Shown in pieces: positions 26,982 through 36,904 of a stretch of 64,000 bases of DNA. Source of the DNA: Brevibacillus reuszeri (GTDB lineage: Bacteria; Bacillota; Bacilli; Brevibacillales; Brevibacillaceae); NCBI RefSeq assembly GCF_002897295.1, contig NZ_BEXF01000013.1, positions 62,001-126,000 on the forward strand. Direction: 5' to 3'. A model generated the notes under the pieces. It searched no databases and was not told the origin of the DNA. It saw nothing but the letters and a program-made list of their open reading frames with translations. Position 1 is the stretch's first letter. Each line of letters opens with the position of its first letter. Both the position numbers and the translations under genes were made by a program.

Positions 26982-27989
26982 ATGGTGATGAATTCTACTC
27001 AAAATACAGCACGTATTACCGCAATTGGCACCTACGTTCCGACACGTATATTGACCAACAGTGATCTTGAGAAAATGGTAGATACCTCCGATGAATGGAT
27101 TTTTCAGAGAACAGGGATTCGCGAGCGAAGAATGGCCGCAGATAACGAATTTACTAGCGATCTTGCAATCGCCGCTGTTGAAAAGCTGATCGAAACGTAT
27201 CATAAAAGCGTAACCGATGTAGATATGATTCTCGTCGCCACAAGCACGCCTGATTATCCTTTCCCGAGCGTTGCTACCCAAATCCAGGCCCGCTTTGGAA
27301 TCGAGCAGGCAGGGGCGATGGACTTATCAGCGACCTGCGCAGGGTTTACGTATGCCTTGCACGTTGCAAACACGATGATCTCCTCAGGCTTGCATCAAAA
27401 AGTATTGGTAGTGGCTGCAGAAACCCTGTCCAAAGTGACCGATTACACTGATCGTACGACATGCATCTTATTTGGAGACGGTGCCGGGGCTGTTTTGGTA
27501 GAAAGAGATGAGAAGGCCCCAGGCTTTCATTCCTTCTACTTAGGCTCAAAAGGAGACGGCGGAATTCATGTGTACCGCTCTGGAATGTCTGAAACGATGT
27601 TTGGGCGCGATCTGACGCCAACTGGCTGCATCGTCCAAAACGGCAGAGAAGTGTACAAATGGGCGGCTACCACGATTCCTAAAGGGATGGAGCAGGTGGT
27701 TACCCGAGCAGGTAAAAGCTTGGAGGATGTTGACTGGTTCATTCCTCACAGCGCCAACCTGCGAATGATTGAGTCCATTTGCGAGAAGAGCGATTACCCG
27801 ATTGAAAAGACTCTTGTCAGCATGACGCACTACGGCAATACATCGGCTGCCAGCATCCCTTTGGCGCTTGATCTGGGGATTCAGCAGGGGAAGGTAAAAT
27901 CAGGAGACACACTCCTTTTATACGGTTTTGGTGGCGGTCTCGTCCACGCAGGCCTGATGCTCACCTGGGATTTGGATGGAGAAAAATAA
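26982..27989 (+). CDS. fabH: 3-oxoacyl-ACP synthase III
   Basis: The 335-residue thiolase-fold enzyme starts fatty acid chains from acyl-CoA and malonyl-ACP. Active-site Cys is in DLSATCAGFTYAL, His in FIPHSANLRM and Asn in HYGNTSAAS. PHSAN in place of the more common PHQAN suggests a FabHB-type enzyme; this is tentative. ATG follows GAGGTGATAATC. It is a single-gene unit with a FapR box and terminator, inserted between murC and the prepilin peptidase gene. Confidence 0.93.
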   Translation: MVMNSTQNTARITAIGTYVPTRILTNSDLEKMVDTSDEWIFQRTGIRERRMAADNEFTSDLAIAAVEKLIETYHKSVTDVDMILVATSTPDYPFPSVATQIQARFGIEQAGAMDLSATCAGFTYALHVANTMISSGLHQKVLVVAAETLSKVTDYTDRTTCILFGDGAGAVLVERDEKAPGFHSFYLGSKGDGGIHVYRSGMSETMFGRDLTPTGCIVQNGREVYKWAATTIPKGMEQVVTRAGKSLEDVDWFIPHSANLRMIESICEKSDYPIEKTLVSMTHYGNTSAASIPLALDLGIQQGKVKSGDTLLLYGFGGGLVHAGLMLTWDLDGEK

Positions 27990-27996
27990 GAAGAAG

Positions 27997-28032
27997 CACC
28001 GACCTATGATGATTACGGGTCGGTGTTTTTTT
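27997..28032 (+). terminator. Terminator after fabH
   Basis: CACCGACC pairs with GGTCGGTG, followed by TTTTTTT. Confidence 0.88.
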
Positions 28033-28081
28033 GTGCCAGAAAAAAGCTGTACGCTCTCTCTTATGGAGGAGGTGTAGTAGT

Positions 28082-28564
28082 GTGATCGTACCCATAGCTT
28101 TTGGACAGTCTGATACCGGTCACGTCGTGTTGTACTTGTGTTTACTGGCGGTATGCTTGTATGTAGCTCGGACGGATATTTACGAGAGGAGAATTCCGAA
28201 CCGTGCGCTTTTATTCGGGCTGATCTTAACGGTCATAGTGGCTTTCTTCTTTATCGAGGATTATTTCTGGTCCATGCACGCTTTATCCGGAATCGTTTTT
28301 TTCCTGGGGTTTGCCCTGCTCAGTTTCTGCTTGCCTTTTGCTATAGGGATGGGAGATGCCAAGCTGCTCGGTTTATTGGCCTTTGCGCTCGGCTTTCAGG
28401 AGTTCCTGTCTATGCTTACGATTACATGCGTGACAGCTTTCCTGACCGCTCTCTTTTTATCTCTTGCGAAAAAAGTCAGTGTGAGAGATACTCTTCCTTT
28501 TGCACCTTTTGTTGCTGTAGGAATGCTCTGGCAGCTGCTTTCTCTTGTGCTAGATTTTGTGTAA
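28082..28564 (+). CDS. A24 prepilin peptidase, short form
   Basis: GTG 28082 lies 7 bases after GGAGGAGGTG. The 160-residue membrane protein has the two catalytic Asp motifs of A24 peptidases, RTDIYERRIPN and GMGDAKLLG, and about five to six membrane segments. It lacks the N-terminal cysteine-rich methylase domain of full-length ComC/PilD, so it is of the CpaA/TadV type. Position after folC is that of comC in B. subtilis. It would cleave type IV pilin-like leader peptides; no pilin gene is in the window. Confidence 0.85.
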   Translation: MIVPIAFGQSDTGHVVLYLCLLAVCLYVARTDIYERRIPNRALLFGLILTVIVAFFFIEDYFWSMHALSGIVFFLGFALLSFCLPFAIGMGDAKLLGLLAFALGFQEFLSMLTITCVTAFLTALFLSLAKKVSVRDTLPFAPFVAVGMLWQLLSLVLDFV

Positions 28565-28645
28565 TAGAATGACTAGGATGTGTCATAACCCGTCCAGAGG
28601 CAACGTAAGCTAGTACAAAGAGCCTGTTGCTGGGAGGGCATGAGT

Positions 28646-29926
28646 ATGAGCGGAGAAAAACGAAATAATGTTACCGTTAAAATGAACGGGAAGTTTTGGG
28701 AAGAAAAACGCGAGGACAGCGCAGATAAGCAAATGCCAAAGAAAGAATTGCCGCCGCGCGTGCGAATTCAAGCACCTCCGATTTCCATTCCAGGTCCGAC
28801 TCATGTGAAAAATGGAAGTGATGCTATGGATCGGATGAAGCAGCTGCGAGAGATGGGAGAGCGTGAGGCTCCAAGAGAGGCAGAGATGCCGGATTTCATC
28901 GAGCAGCACGAAGACAGCCACCAAGCGAGTCACCATGATTTTGAAGAGAAGAAGTTTGGAAAAACGAAGGTCAGTCAGCTCTTCTCCTATTTTCCGAAGG
29001 GACCAGTCTTACAGACGGTTTTGACTACTGGGGGAGCAATCGCTGTCGGGCTGTTGTTCGGCTTTTTGGTACTGACTGTTTTTACAAAGGAAGAGTTCTC
29101 AGAGTCTTATCGCACAGTGTTAGAGGATACAGTTCAGACGCTGTCGGCTGCAAGTCCAGCTACAGATAATCAGAAGCTCGCAGGTCCTGTTTTGCCCGGC
29201 GAAGCAGGTAGCGTAGTAGGAGGGGCGACTCCTGCCCCTTCTCCGTCAGCCGGTAACGCAAGTGAAATTCAGCTTCAATTGCCCCAGATCAATATGTTTG
29301 TAGCGCAAGCAGGCGTCTTTCAAAAGGATGCTGCTCCAGATACAGTCGCCCAGCCGCTCGACAAAATGGGCATACCTCATCTAGTGTACAAGGACAGTGC
29401 CAAGCAATACATGTTTGCTGCGGCCGCGCCTACAAGAGATGCTGTTCTCGGATTTGCGACCAGTCTGAAGAACAAAGGAATGGATGTTTACGTCAAAGAA
29501 TTTGCCTTCCCGGCTTTTCAAGGCACGCTTCCAGTTGCCCAGACATCAGGAGCCGCACCAGATGTGAGTGGCTTTTTCAGCAAAGGAGTAAAGCTGATCC
29601 AAACCCTGTCATCCCACTCTGGACTGATCATTACCACAGGTCAGCTCTCCTCTTCACCCCAAGAGACAGCATCGCTCAAGGAACAGCATCGCCAATTCCT
29701 GGAATCAAGCCGATTGGTGCAGGTTCCTGAGGCCATGAAGCCGCAGTATACAGCAATGGTAAATGGCATCGATCAGGCGATGGCAGCCAGAGAAAAAATG
29801 GCCGAAGCGAGTGCAGGTAAAAAAGTAGAAAGCGCCGAATCCTATGCGTGGCAAGTGCAGGCGGGTGTACTTGAATATTTGGAGGGGTACACAGGTCTGT
29901 TCCAGCAGGCACAGAAAAAAGAATAG
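28646..29926 (+). CDS. spoIIB: SpoIIB-like sporulation protein with SPOR domain
   Basis: ATG 28646 is 7 bases after GGGAGGG; an ATG two codons earlier is too close. The 426-residue product has a basic/acidic cytoplasmic part (1-125), one membrane segment (about 133-155, AIAVGLLFGFLVLTV), a Pro/Ser-rich linker and an extracytoplasmic region with a SPOR-like repeat (INMFVAQAGVFQKDAAPD..., about 215-285). SpoIIB helps septal peptidoglycan dissolution at engulfment. The locus between comC and maf is the same as in B. subtilis. Confidence 0.8.
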   Translation: MSGEKRNNVTVKMNGKFWEEKREDSADKQMPKKELPPRVRIQAPPISIPGPTHVKNGSDAMDRMKQLREMGEREAPREAEMPDFIEQHEDSHQASHHDFEEKKFGKTKVSQLFSYFPKGPVLQTVLTTGGAIAVGLLFGFLVLTVFTKEEFSESYRTVLEDTVQTLSAASPATDNQKLAGPVLPGEAGSVVGGATPAPSPSAGNASEIQLQLPQINMFVAQAGVFQKDAAPDTVAQPLDKMGIPHLVYKDSAKQYMFAAAAPTRDAVLGFATSLKNKGMDVYVKEFAFPAFQGTLPVAQTSGAAPDVSGFFSKGVKLIQTLSSHSGLIITTGQLSSSPQETASLKEQHRQFLESSRLVQVPEAMKPQYTAMVNGIDQAMAAREKMAEASAGKKVESAESYAWQVQAGVLEYLEGYTGLFQQAQKKE

Positions 29927-30092
29927 GTCACGCATTTGAGCACGAGACTTCCGCAATGTTTTCTTGCAGGAGGTCTTTTCTTTATATACAGTAACTACCA
30001 AGAGCAATCAGGGATTGTTTCACACTCCCCCATTTGCTAAACTTATTGATGGCAAAAAGAGAATCCCTTCTAGAAAGGGAGTTGGGGAAGCT

Positions 30093-30332
30093 ATGGGAAA
30101 AGATACGCTTATACTGTTGTTATTGTTGGTCAGTGGACTCTTGTTCGGCAGCATTGTAGGGGAGATTTTGGGTCCCTGGGTCCCTTTTCTGGCCAAGAGC
30201 AAAATGATAACATGGTCACCTGCGGCAGATTTAGAAATTTTGAAGTACGACCTGAACTTTCAGGTAAAACTAAATCTAGCCAGTATCGGAGGGCTTGCCC
30301 TCGCATTTTGGATACATCGACGCATAAAGTAG
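30093..30332 (+). CDS. DUF4321-like small membrane protein
   Basis: The 79-residue product starts MGKDTLILLLLLVSGLLFG and has two membrane segments (about 4-26 and 58-74). Start ATG 30093 is preceded by GTTGGGGAAG. It is 8 bases before maf, so co-transcribed. The pattern fits DUF4321 proteins found near maf in Firmicutes; function unknown. Confidence 0.7.
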   Translation: MGKDTLILLLLLVSGLLFGSIVGEILGPWVPFLAKSKMITWSPAADLEILKYDLNFQVKLNLASIGGLALAFWIHRRIK

Positions 30333-30340
30333 GGTGAAAA

Positions 30341-30928
30341 ATGACGGAAACAAAAGCATCTCTCATTCTAGCTTCATCCTCGCCTCGTCGCAGAGAGCTA
30401 CTGCAAAATCTCGGTATTGCTTTTGAGATTTTGACCAGCGATGTGGATGAGACTACGGCACCAGAGCTTTCACCAGAAGATGTGGTGAAAGAGCTGTCTC
30501 TACGTAAGGCCGCGGCTATCTCTGATCGGTTGACGGAAGGGATTGTCTTGGGCTCTGATACCATTGTTGTCTTAAACGGACAAATTTTAGGGAAGCCAGT
30601 GGACGAGAGTGACGCATTCCGAATGCTGTCCATGCTGCAAGGTCAGGAACACACTGTTTACAGTGGCGTCGCGCTGATAGATGCTGCAACCAAGCGTTCG
30701 GAAGTATCGTTTAGCCATACCCAGGTAAAGATTCGTCCGCTTTCAAAAGTAGAGATTGAGTCTTACATTGCAACGAGGGAACCAATGGACAAAGCAGGTT
30801 CCTACGCTATTCAGGGTATTGGTGCTACGATCGTGGAAGGGATCAAAGGCGATTATTTTACAGTTGTCGGTCTTCCGCTATGTTTGACTGCCAATATGCT
30901 CTCTCGTTTTGGTATTGTGATTTTATAG
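30341..30928 (+). CDS. maf: Maf-family nucleoside triphosphate pyrophosphatase
   Basis: The 195-residue protein has the Maf signature LILASSSPRRRELL at the N-terminus, VLGSDTIV and KAGSYAIQG. Maf proteins hydrolyse dTTP/UTP or modified nucleotides to monophosphates and are linked to septum control. ATG follows AGGGTGAAAA. Neighbouring radC and mreB match B. subtilis order. Confidence 0.95.
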   Translation: MTETKASLILASSSPRRRELLQNLGIAFEILTSDVDETTAPELSPEDVVKELSLRKAAAISDRLTEGIVLGSDTIVVLNGQILGKPVDESDAFRMLSMLQGQEHTVYSGVALIDAATKRSEVSFSHTQVKIRPLSKVEIESYIATREPMDKAGSYAIQGIGATIVEGIKGDYFTVVGLPLCLTANMLSRFGIVIL

Positions 30929-31029
30929 TTGTCTAGCTTGGCTTCAAGTGGCAACGGCCATACTTCTAATGATAGCTCTCCATGCCAGCCGTTCCGATAA
31001 AAGTGAAAATGGCTGGAGGCGGTAGAAAA

Positions 31030-31728
31030 ATGGCAACAAATACCTGTAACAAAATAACCGTGAAAAACGTCCCTTACTATGAACGTCCTCGGGAGCGGTT
31101 GCTTCGAGAAGGAGCAGACCATTTGTCTGATACAGAGCTTCTTGCCATTTTACTGCGGACAGGCAGGGAACAAGAGACTGCCTATGAGCTTGCTCAGAGG
31201 TTGTTAGTCAGATTTGGCGATTTGCGAGGGTTGGCTGATGCCTCCCATGCAGAGCTGACAGAGCTAAAGGGAATTGGTCCGGTCAAGGCGATAGAGCTGC
31301 ATGCTGCGTTTGAATTAGGACGCAGATTAGTTGCCGTTCCTCGTCAAACTCGGGCTTCAATCCGACTACCGCGCGATGTGGCCGAACTGATGTCAACAGA
31401 GCTGGCTCATTTGACACAGGAGCATTTTGTGTGTCTCTTTCTCAATACCAAGAACCACGTGATTGGCAAGCAGACGATTTTTGTAGGCAGTCTGGACGCT
31501 TCCATCGTGCACCCTAGAGAAGTCTTCAAAGAAGCGATCCGTCGCAGCAGCGCATCAGTGATTTGCCTACATAACCATCCGAGTGGTGATCCCACGCCAA
31601 GCAGGGAAGACATCGCGATCACGCATACGCTGCGTGAAGCGGGTGAGTTGGTGGGAATCTCCTTGTTGGATCATGTGATCATAGGGGATGGCAAGTACGT
31701 CAGCTTAAAAGAGCAGGGGTACTTATAA
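31030..31728 (+). CDS. radC: RadC family protein (JAB/MPN domain)
   Basis: The 232-residue protein has an N-terminal helix-hairpin-helix (LKGIGPVKAIEL) and a C-terminal JAB1/MPN metalloprotease-like domain with HNHPSGDPTPSREDI. Start ATG 31030 (MATNTCN) lies 10 bases after GGAGG; an earlier in-frame ATG at 30982 lacks a ribosome site. Despite its name, a role in DNA repair is not firmly established. Confidence 0.93.
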   Translation: MATNTCNKITVKNVPYYERPRERLLREGADHLSDTELLAILLRTGREQETAYELAQRLLVRFGDLRGLADASHAELTELKGIGPVKAIELHAAFELGRRLVAVPRQTRASIRLPRDVAELMSTELAHLTQEHFVCLFLNTKNHVIGKQTIFVGSLDASIVHPREVFKEAIRRSSASVICLHNHPSGDPTPSREDIAITHTLREAGELVGISLLDHVIIGDGKYVSLKEQGYL

Positions 31729-31765
31729 AAGCTTGCAATTGTAAAATAGCGGAAGGAGTTTTTTT

Positions 31766-32809
31766 ATGTTCGGAGGATTTACACGTGACTTGGGGATTGA
31801 CCTAGGCACTGCCAATACATTGGTTTTTGTGAAAGGGAAGGGAATTGTTGTGCGAGAGCCGTCTGTTGTGGCGATTCGTACGAATAACAATTCAATTGAA
31901 GCGGTAGGAAACGCGGCGAAAAGCATGATTGGCCGTACGCCTGGAAACATCGTTGCTGTTCGACCGATGAAAGACGGTGTTATCGCCGACTTCGATACGA
32001 CAGCAACAATGATGCGCTATTTCATTAATCAGGCGCAAAAAAACCAAGGCTTGTTCAGCCGTCGTCCTAATGTAATGGTATGCGTGCCATCTGGGATTAC
32101 TGCTGTAGAAAAACGCGCCGTTGAAGACGCGACCAAGCAGGCAGGCGCCAAAGAAGCACATACGATCGAGGAGCCGTTTGCCGCAGCGATCGGAGCGGAT
32201 TTGCCAGTTTGGGAGCCGACAGGAAGTATGGTTGTCGATATTGGTGGCGGTACGACTGAGGTTGCGATCATTTCCTTAGGCGGGATTGTTACATCCCGCT
32301 CCATTCGTGTGGGCGGAGATGAAATGGACGGGGCTATCATGCAATACATCAAGCGCCGCTACAATCTGATGATCGGGGAGCGCACGGCTGAAACACTGAA
32401 GCTGGAGATCGGTTCTGCGATTGCGCCAGAAGAAGCAGAGAATGTAGATATTCGCGGACGCGATCTGGTGTCAGGGCTGCCAAAAACCTTGTCGGTAAGC
32501 AGTACGGAAATTGCTGAGGCATTGGCTGAAACAGTGGCAGCCATTGTGGAAGCGGTGAAGGTAACTTTGGAGAAAAGTCCGCCGGAGCTTGCTGCAGATA
32601 TTATGGATCGGGGTATCGTATTGACTGGCGGGGGAGCCCTTCTGCGTAATATGGATCGCTTGTTGGCCAAAGAAACGGGGATGCCTGTGCATGTAGCGGA
32701 GAATGCACTGGACTGTGTAGCCATCGGTACAGGGCGTGCACTGGATAACATTCATCTGTTCAAGTCGAAGCATGGGATCACCTCTTCCCGACAAAAACGG
32801 GGTAAATAA
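31766..32809 (+). CDS. mreB: Rod-shape protein MreB
   Basis: The 347-residue actin-like protein has phosphate loops [12 protein letters not shown] and [12 protein letters not shown] and the adenosine motif TGGGALLRN. It forms membrane-bound filaments that direct elongation. ATG follows GGAAGGAG. It heads mreB-mreC-mreD-PBP2-minC-minD-rodA, all on one strand with small gaps. Confidence 0.98.
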   Translation: MFGGFTRDLGIDLGTANTLVFVKGKGIVVREPSVVAIRTNNNSIEAVGNAAKSMIGRTPGNIVAVRPMKDGVIADFDTTATMMRYFINQAQKNQGLFSRRPNVMVCVPSGITAVEKRAVEDATKQAGAKEAHTIEEPFAAAIGADLPVWEPTGSMVVDIGGGTTEVAIISLGGIVTSRSIRVGGDEMDGAIMQYIKRRYNLMIGERTAETLKLEIGSAIAPEEAENVDIRGRDLVSGLPKTLSVSSTEIAEALAETVAAIVEAVKVTLEKSPPELAADIMDRGIVLTGGGALLRNMDRLLAKETGMPVHVAENALDCVAIGTGRALDNIHLFKSKHGITSSRQKRGK

Positions 32810-32823
32810 ACGGAGGTCAGGGC

Positions 32824-33810
32824 ATGTCGTTTTTCGGGAACAAGCGGCTTATTATCGTACTAGTTGGCCTGGTTTTGCTCATTTCAGTCGTAGGCTACAC
32901 ATCTCGAGAACGAGTCAATCTGACATGGCCAGAAATGTTTTTCAAAGATACCTTCAGCGTGGTGCAGGGCTTGTTTTATCGCCCTGCTCAGGCTGTTTCT
33001 GGCTTTTTTCAGGAAATTGACGATGCGTACAGCGTTTACGAGGAAAATAAAGCTCTCAAGGCCGGGCTTGATCAATATGCGCAAATGAGCGCAGAGTTGC
33101 ATGATTTGAAAGCAGAGAATGAACGTCTCAGGAAAGAACTGGGTGCAAAGCAATCTCTCAAATCGTATAACCTTCGTTTTGCCGAAGTAGTAGCACGCAA
33201 TCCAGATACGTGGAACAACGTAATCACCATTGACCAAGGCCTGAAGCACGGTATTAAAAAGGATATGGCCGTGATTACGGCAAAGGGAATGATTGGTCGC
33301 GTGCAGAGTGTCGCCAATTTCTCCGCAACAGTAGAATTGTTGACCAGCTACGAGAGACGTGATCACATCTCAGCAGATATCCAGGCAAAGCAAATGGTTA
33401 ACGGTGTGGAAGTATACCAAAACATTAGCGGTGTCGTAGAGGAATATGACTCTAAGGAGCGCATGCTCGTCATGCGAAAAATTCCGTGGGGCCAGAAAAT
33501 TGAAGCAAAGCAGCAAGTGATCACCTCGGGTCTTGGTGGAGTCGTTCCGCGCAATCTGCCGATCGGTTTCATCGTTCGCGTCGAGCCTGATGATTACGGC
33601 TTGACACAGACGGCGTACATCCAGCCGAGCGCCGATTTTTCACAATTGAACGAGGTTATGGTTGTGGAACGCAATTTTTCCATTTCAGCGAATGGTGAAG
33701 TCATTCCACAGCAGCCAGTAAACCAAACATCAGCACCTGGGGCAAATGGTAAAGCAGTACCGCCCGCTTCAACTGGGACAACAACGCCGGCAGCTGGGGG
33801 TGGACAGTAA
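32824..33810 (+). CDS. mreC: Rod-shape protein MreC
   Basis: The 328-residue protein has one N-terminal membrane segment (8-24), a coiled coil (about 68-108, MSAELHDLKAENERLRKEL) and two extracytoplasmic beta domains, ending in a Pro/Gly-rich tail. It links MreB to PBP2 in the elongasome. ATG follows CGGAGGTCAGGGC. Its stop overlaps mreD by one base. Confidence 0.95.
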   Translation: MSFFGNKRLIIVLVGLVLLISVVGYTSRERVNLTWPEMFFKDTFSVVQGLFYRPAQAVSGFFQEIDDAYSVYEENKALKAGLDQYAQMSAELHDLKAENERLRKELGAKQSLKSYNLRFAEVVARNPDTWNNVITIDQGLKHGIKKDMAVITAKGMIGRVQSVANFSATVELLTSYERRDHISADIQAKQMVNGVEVYQNISGVVEEYDSKERMLVMRKIPWGQKIEAKQQVITSGLGGVVPRNLPIGFIVRVEPDDYGLTQTAYIQPSADFSQLNEVMVVERNFSISANGEVIPQQPVNQTSAPGANGKAVPPASTGTTTPAAGGGQ

Positions 33811-34334
33811 TGGCTCGCTTTTTGCTGACAGTGACTGTAGTGGTGCTGTTTGTCCTCGAAGGAACTGTTATGCCAGTCTTCTCGCCAGAGACATGGGGTC
33901 TGTCATGGACGACAGTACCCCGCTTTGCGCTTGTATGCTGCATTTTTATTTCGGCGTTTTTGGGACGAAGAGAAGGTCTTTACTACGGGCTTGCCTTTGG
34001 CTTTCTCCAAGACGTCCTGTTTGGTCAAGTCATTGGCATTTACATGATGTCCATGATGGTAGCCAGCTACTTTGCCGGGATGATCATGCTTTTGTTCCAG
34101 CGCGGGTTCGGGATGATGCTCGTGACAACCATCCTCATCCTGTTTGGCCACGAGTGGCTGCTGTACAGCCTGTTTCGCTTGTTTTCGGCTGCCCCTTATG
34201 ACGTTCAATGGATTCTCACTAGACAAATCTTGCCGAGTGTGGTTTTCAATTTCGCGTTTGCCTTGATTATGTACGTTCCTATTATGAGGATGTGCAATAA
34301 AATTATGGCAAAACGAGATTTGCTCATGGAATAA
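33810..34334 (+). CDS. mreD: Rod-shape protein MreD
   Basis: The 174-residue protein is almost wholly hydrophobic with about five to six membrane segments and a typical MreD layout. ATG 33810 overlaps the mreC stop (TAATG), implying coupling. Confidence 0.9.
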   Translation: MARFLLTVTVVVLFVLEGTVMPVFSPETWGLSWTTVPRFALVCCIFISAFLGRREGLYYGLAFGFLQDVLFGQVIGIYMMSMMVASYFAGMIMLLFQRGFGMMLVTTILILFGHEWLLYSLFRLFSAAPYDVQWILTRQILPSVVFNFAFALIMYVPIMRMCNKIMAKRDLLME

Positions 34335-34360
34335 GGGACCCGGAAAGGAGGGAGTAGCTC

Positions 34361-36808
34361 GTGGAAGAGGCCAAAGAACCGAAATCTCATATACCTGTGA
34401 GACTTAATATATTGTTCTTGATCGTATTTTTGTTCTTCGCCGCGATTATTTTACGACTTGCCTTTGTGCAGTTGGTAGAAGGAGAGCAATATCGGCACGA
34501 GCTGGAAAAGTTCAGCATTCGTGAGCTGCCCATTTCTGCTCCGCGCGGCCGAATTCTTGATAAAAATGGCGTCGTTCTCGTCTCCAACAAGCCTGTGTAC
34601 ACCGTTCAGTACGTCGAAGAACAGGGTAAAGATATTGATGAGGAAAAGGTAGCGGATCGATTAGCAAAAATATTAATTCCGGATATCACGAAATTCGGGA
34701 CGGATAAAGAGCTTTTGAAAAAGACAATCGAGCTGCGCTCTACACTGCCAGTTGCATTTGACAGGGACGGAACGAGTAAACTCAAAGAACAGATCGCGGC
34801 CAAATTAAAAGCCGTTCCAAAGCAGGAAGATGTTGACAAGATGTCTGACTTCCAACTCGTGAAAACGGCTATGTATGTAGGACTGCGTGTACGGTCTCCG
34901 TTTGATGATCGTGAGCGCAATGATGTCATTAAAAAAATGACTACCCATTTAAAAGGAACAGGACAGCAGCTCCCGGATTTTAATAACATGTCCGATTTAG
35001 AGCTGTTGAAAAATGCAATCAGTGCCAATCTTGAAGTGAGCCTTACCTTGGATAAAGAAGATAGAACCGATTTGGCAAAAGAGGTAAAAGCACAAATCCG
35101 GTTGCTGCCGTCGCAGGCAGGACTCTCTGATAAATCGGATATGGATCTGTTGCGTTTAGTTAACTTATTCGGGATGGATATTAATTTGCCATTGAACGAA
35201 AAGCAACGCCAGTTCCAGTGGCACAAGCTTTCACTTCTACAGGAAATGCGCTCTCCTCAGTTGGCTAGCTATATCCCGCGTCGGGTTAAGGTGAATATAA
35301 CACAAGCTGAGATGTTCCAAATCGAGGAAAGACGGACGGAGCTGCCGGGAATCAGTGTAGAGCTGGAACCGGTCCGGCAAATTTTCAACGACCCCGATGG
35401 TTCAGCATTTGGAACCCATTTCCTTGGCTATATCAACGCAATCAAGCCCGAAATTTTAAAGGAATATGTAGCACAGGGCTACAACGCGATTGACCGAATC
35501 GGGGTAACGGGATTGGAAAGCTCGTACGAACGATACTTGCGTGGCAAGGATGGAATCATGGATGTCCATGTCAACAAAAATTCCGAAACGGTTGAAAAGA
35601 CTCTGCGCCGGGCGCCTGAGCCAGGTAATGATCTCGTGCTTGCATTAGACTGGCGTTTTCAAAGCAGGGTCGAAGCGATCTTAAAAGAGGAATTCGAAGC
35701 GTTTAAGAAAAAGCCGACCACGCCAAAAGAATTTAAAGATACCCATGTTCTCGTGATGAATCCTAATACGGGAGAAATTTTGGCGATGGCCAGCTACCCT
35801 GATTACGATTTGAATTTGTATTATGATCGCAAGAAATTCAACGAGAATTACTCGTCGTTGATCCTTCCAAACGAGGCAAACCGGTTCATTTATACACCGT
35901 ATCCACCTGCTTCCACCTATAAGCCATTGTCCGTTATGATTGCTCTGCAGGAAGGCTTGACTACACCTAATGAAACGATCAATGACCGCGGTGGGTTGAA
36001 GATCGGACTTTCGACGTATAAACGGAACTGGAAGCCAGGAGGGCATGGGATTGTTAATGCTCGCCGTGCCCTACAGGTGTCAAACAATACGTATATGTAT
36101 GAAATGGCGGTTCGTCTTTTGAGAAGAGGTGGCGACAATTGGATCAAACAGTTTTCCGTTCTAGATTACTACAACGCTCAGTTTGGTTTAGGAGTAAAAA
36201 CAGGAGTTGACTTGCCAGGTGAAAGTACTGGCAGACCTAACCCTTACAATTATTACGGAAACCTTGCAGATGCCATGATCGGTCAATACGACCTGTTTAC
36301 ACCGATGCAGATCGGACAGTATGTGTCGACGATTGCCAACGGAGGCTACCGAATTCGTCCACATCTCGTAAAAGAGATTCGTCGTGGTACAACCGATCCG
36401 AAAAAGCCAGGTCAGACCCTTACGCTGATCGAACCTGAGGTGCTCAACCGCGTCGAGATCGATCCAAAGCACATCCAAGTGGTCAGAGAGGGTATGCGGA
36501 TGGTTACGCAGCCAGGAGGTACCGTTTCCAGAGCGTTCACCGGGTTGCCTTTTGCAGTCGCTGCCAAGTCAGGTACGGCACAAACTGGACAAAAAGCAGA
36601 AAACGCCTTGGTCGTAGGCTTTGCTCCATATGAAAACCCGCAAGTCGTTTTCGTCGTTATTGCTCCAAACAGCTTGCGCGATGGAACGTCCAGCTCTGAT
36701 GCAACTGGACCGATCGCACGCCGATTGCTGGAAGCGTACAACGAGTTGAACCCGGGAGTACTCACCCACGGAGTAGTTCCCCCGTCGTCTGAAACAACCC
36801 AACCATAA
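34361..36808 (+). CDS. mrdA: Penicillin-binding protein 2 with four-repeat insertion
   Basis: GTG 34361 follows AAGGAGGGAGTAGCTC. The 815-residue class B PBP has one membrane anchor (about 15-37), the dimerisation motif RGRILDKNG, and the transpeptidase motifs STYK, SNN and KSGTAQTG. Residues about 112-296, between dimerisation-domain elements, hold four imperfect tandem units of about 49 residues. They align on TDKELLKK (115), SDFQLVKT (162), SDLELLKN (211) and SDMDLLRL (259). Related PBP2s can carry insertions here, but I do not know this repeat. The gene sits between mreD and minC, so it likely serves lateral wall growth with MreBCD and RodA. Confidence 0.9.
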   Translation: MEEAKEPKSHIPVRLNILFLIVFLFFAAIILRLAFVQLVEGEQYRHELEKFSIRELPISAPRGRILDKNGVVLVSNKPVYTVQYVEEQGKDIDEEKVADRLAKILIPDITKFGTDKELLKKTIELRSTLPVAFDRDGTSKLKEQIAAKLKAVPKQEDVDKMSDFQLVKTAMYVGLRVRSPFDDRERNDVIKKMTTHLKGTGQQLPDFNNMSDLELLKNAISANLEVSLTLDKEDRTDLAKEVKAQIRLLPSQAGLSDKSDMDLLRLVNLFGMDINLPLNEKQRQFQWHKLSLLQEMRSPQLASYIPRRVKVNITQAEMFQIEERRTELPGISVELEPVRQIFNDPDGSAFGTHFLGYINAIKPEILKEYVAQGYNAIDRIGVTGLESSYERYLRGKDGIMDVHVNKNSETVEKTLRRAPEPGNDLVLALDWRFQSRVEAILKEEFEAFKKKPTTPKEFKDTHVLVMNPNTGEILAMASYPDYDLNLYYDRKKFNENYSSLILPNEANRFIYTPYPPASTYKPLSVMIALQEGLTTPNETINDRGGLKIGLSTYKRNWKPGGHGIVNARRALQVSNNTYMYEMAVRLLRRGGDNWIKQFSVLDYYNAQFGLGVKTGVDLPGESTGRPNPYNYYGNLADAMIGQYDLFTPMQIGQYVSTIANGGYRIRPHLVKEIRRGTTDPKKPGQTLTLIEPEVLNRVEIDPKHIQVVREGMRMVTQPGGTVSRAFTGLPFAVAAKSGTAQTGQKAENALVVGFAPYENPQVVFVVIAPNSLRDGTSSSDATGPIARRLLEAYNELNPGVLTHGVVPPSSETTQP
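34694..35248 (+). repeat. Four tandem repeats of about 147 bp inside the PBP2 gene
   Basis: Conserved Asp residues fall at 115, 163, 212 and 260 (spacing 48, 49, 48), each in a motif like M-S-D-x-x-L-L-K, followed by a second motif of the type D-x-x-R/T-x-x-L/I. The units are diverged, so duplication is old. Periodicity was read from the translated protein. Confidence 0.75.
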
Positions 36809-36904
36809 TGGGCCCGATAGGAATTGACCCGATTCGGCAAATTTTTCATGTAGAGCAGGAAAAATCTTTCTATGTGGCGAAAGATATCGGTCGAGGTGAA
36901 ACCG

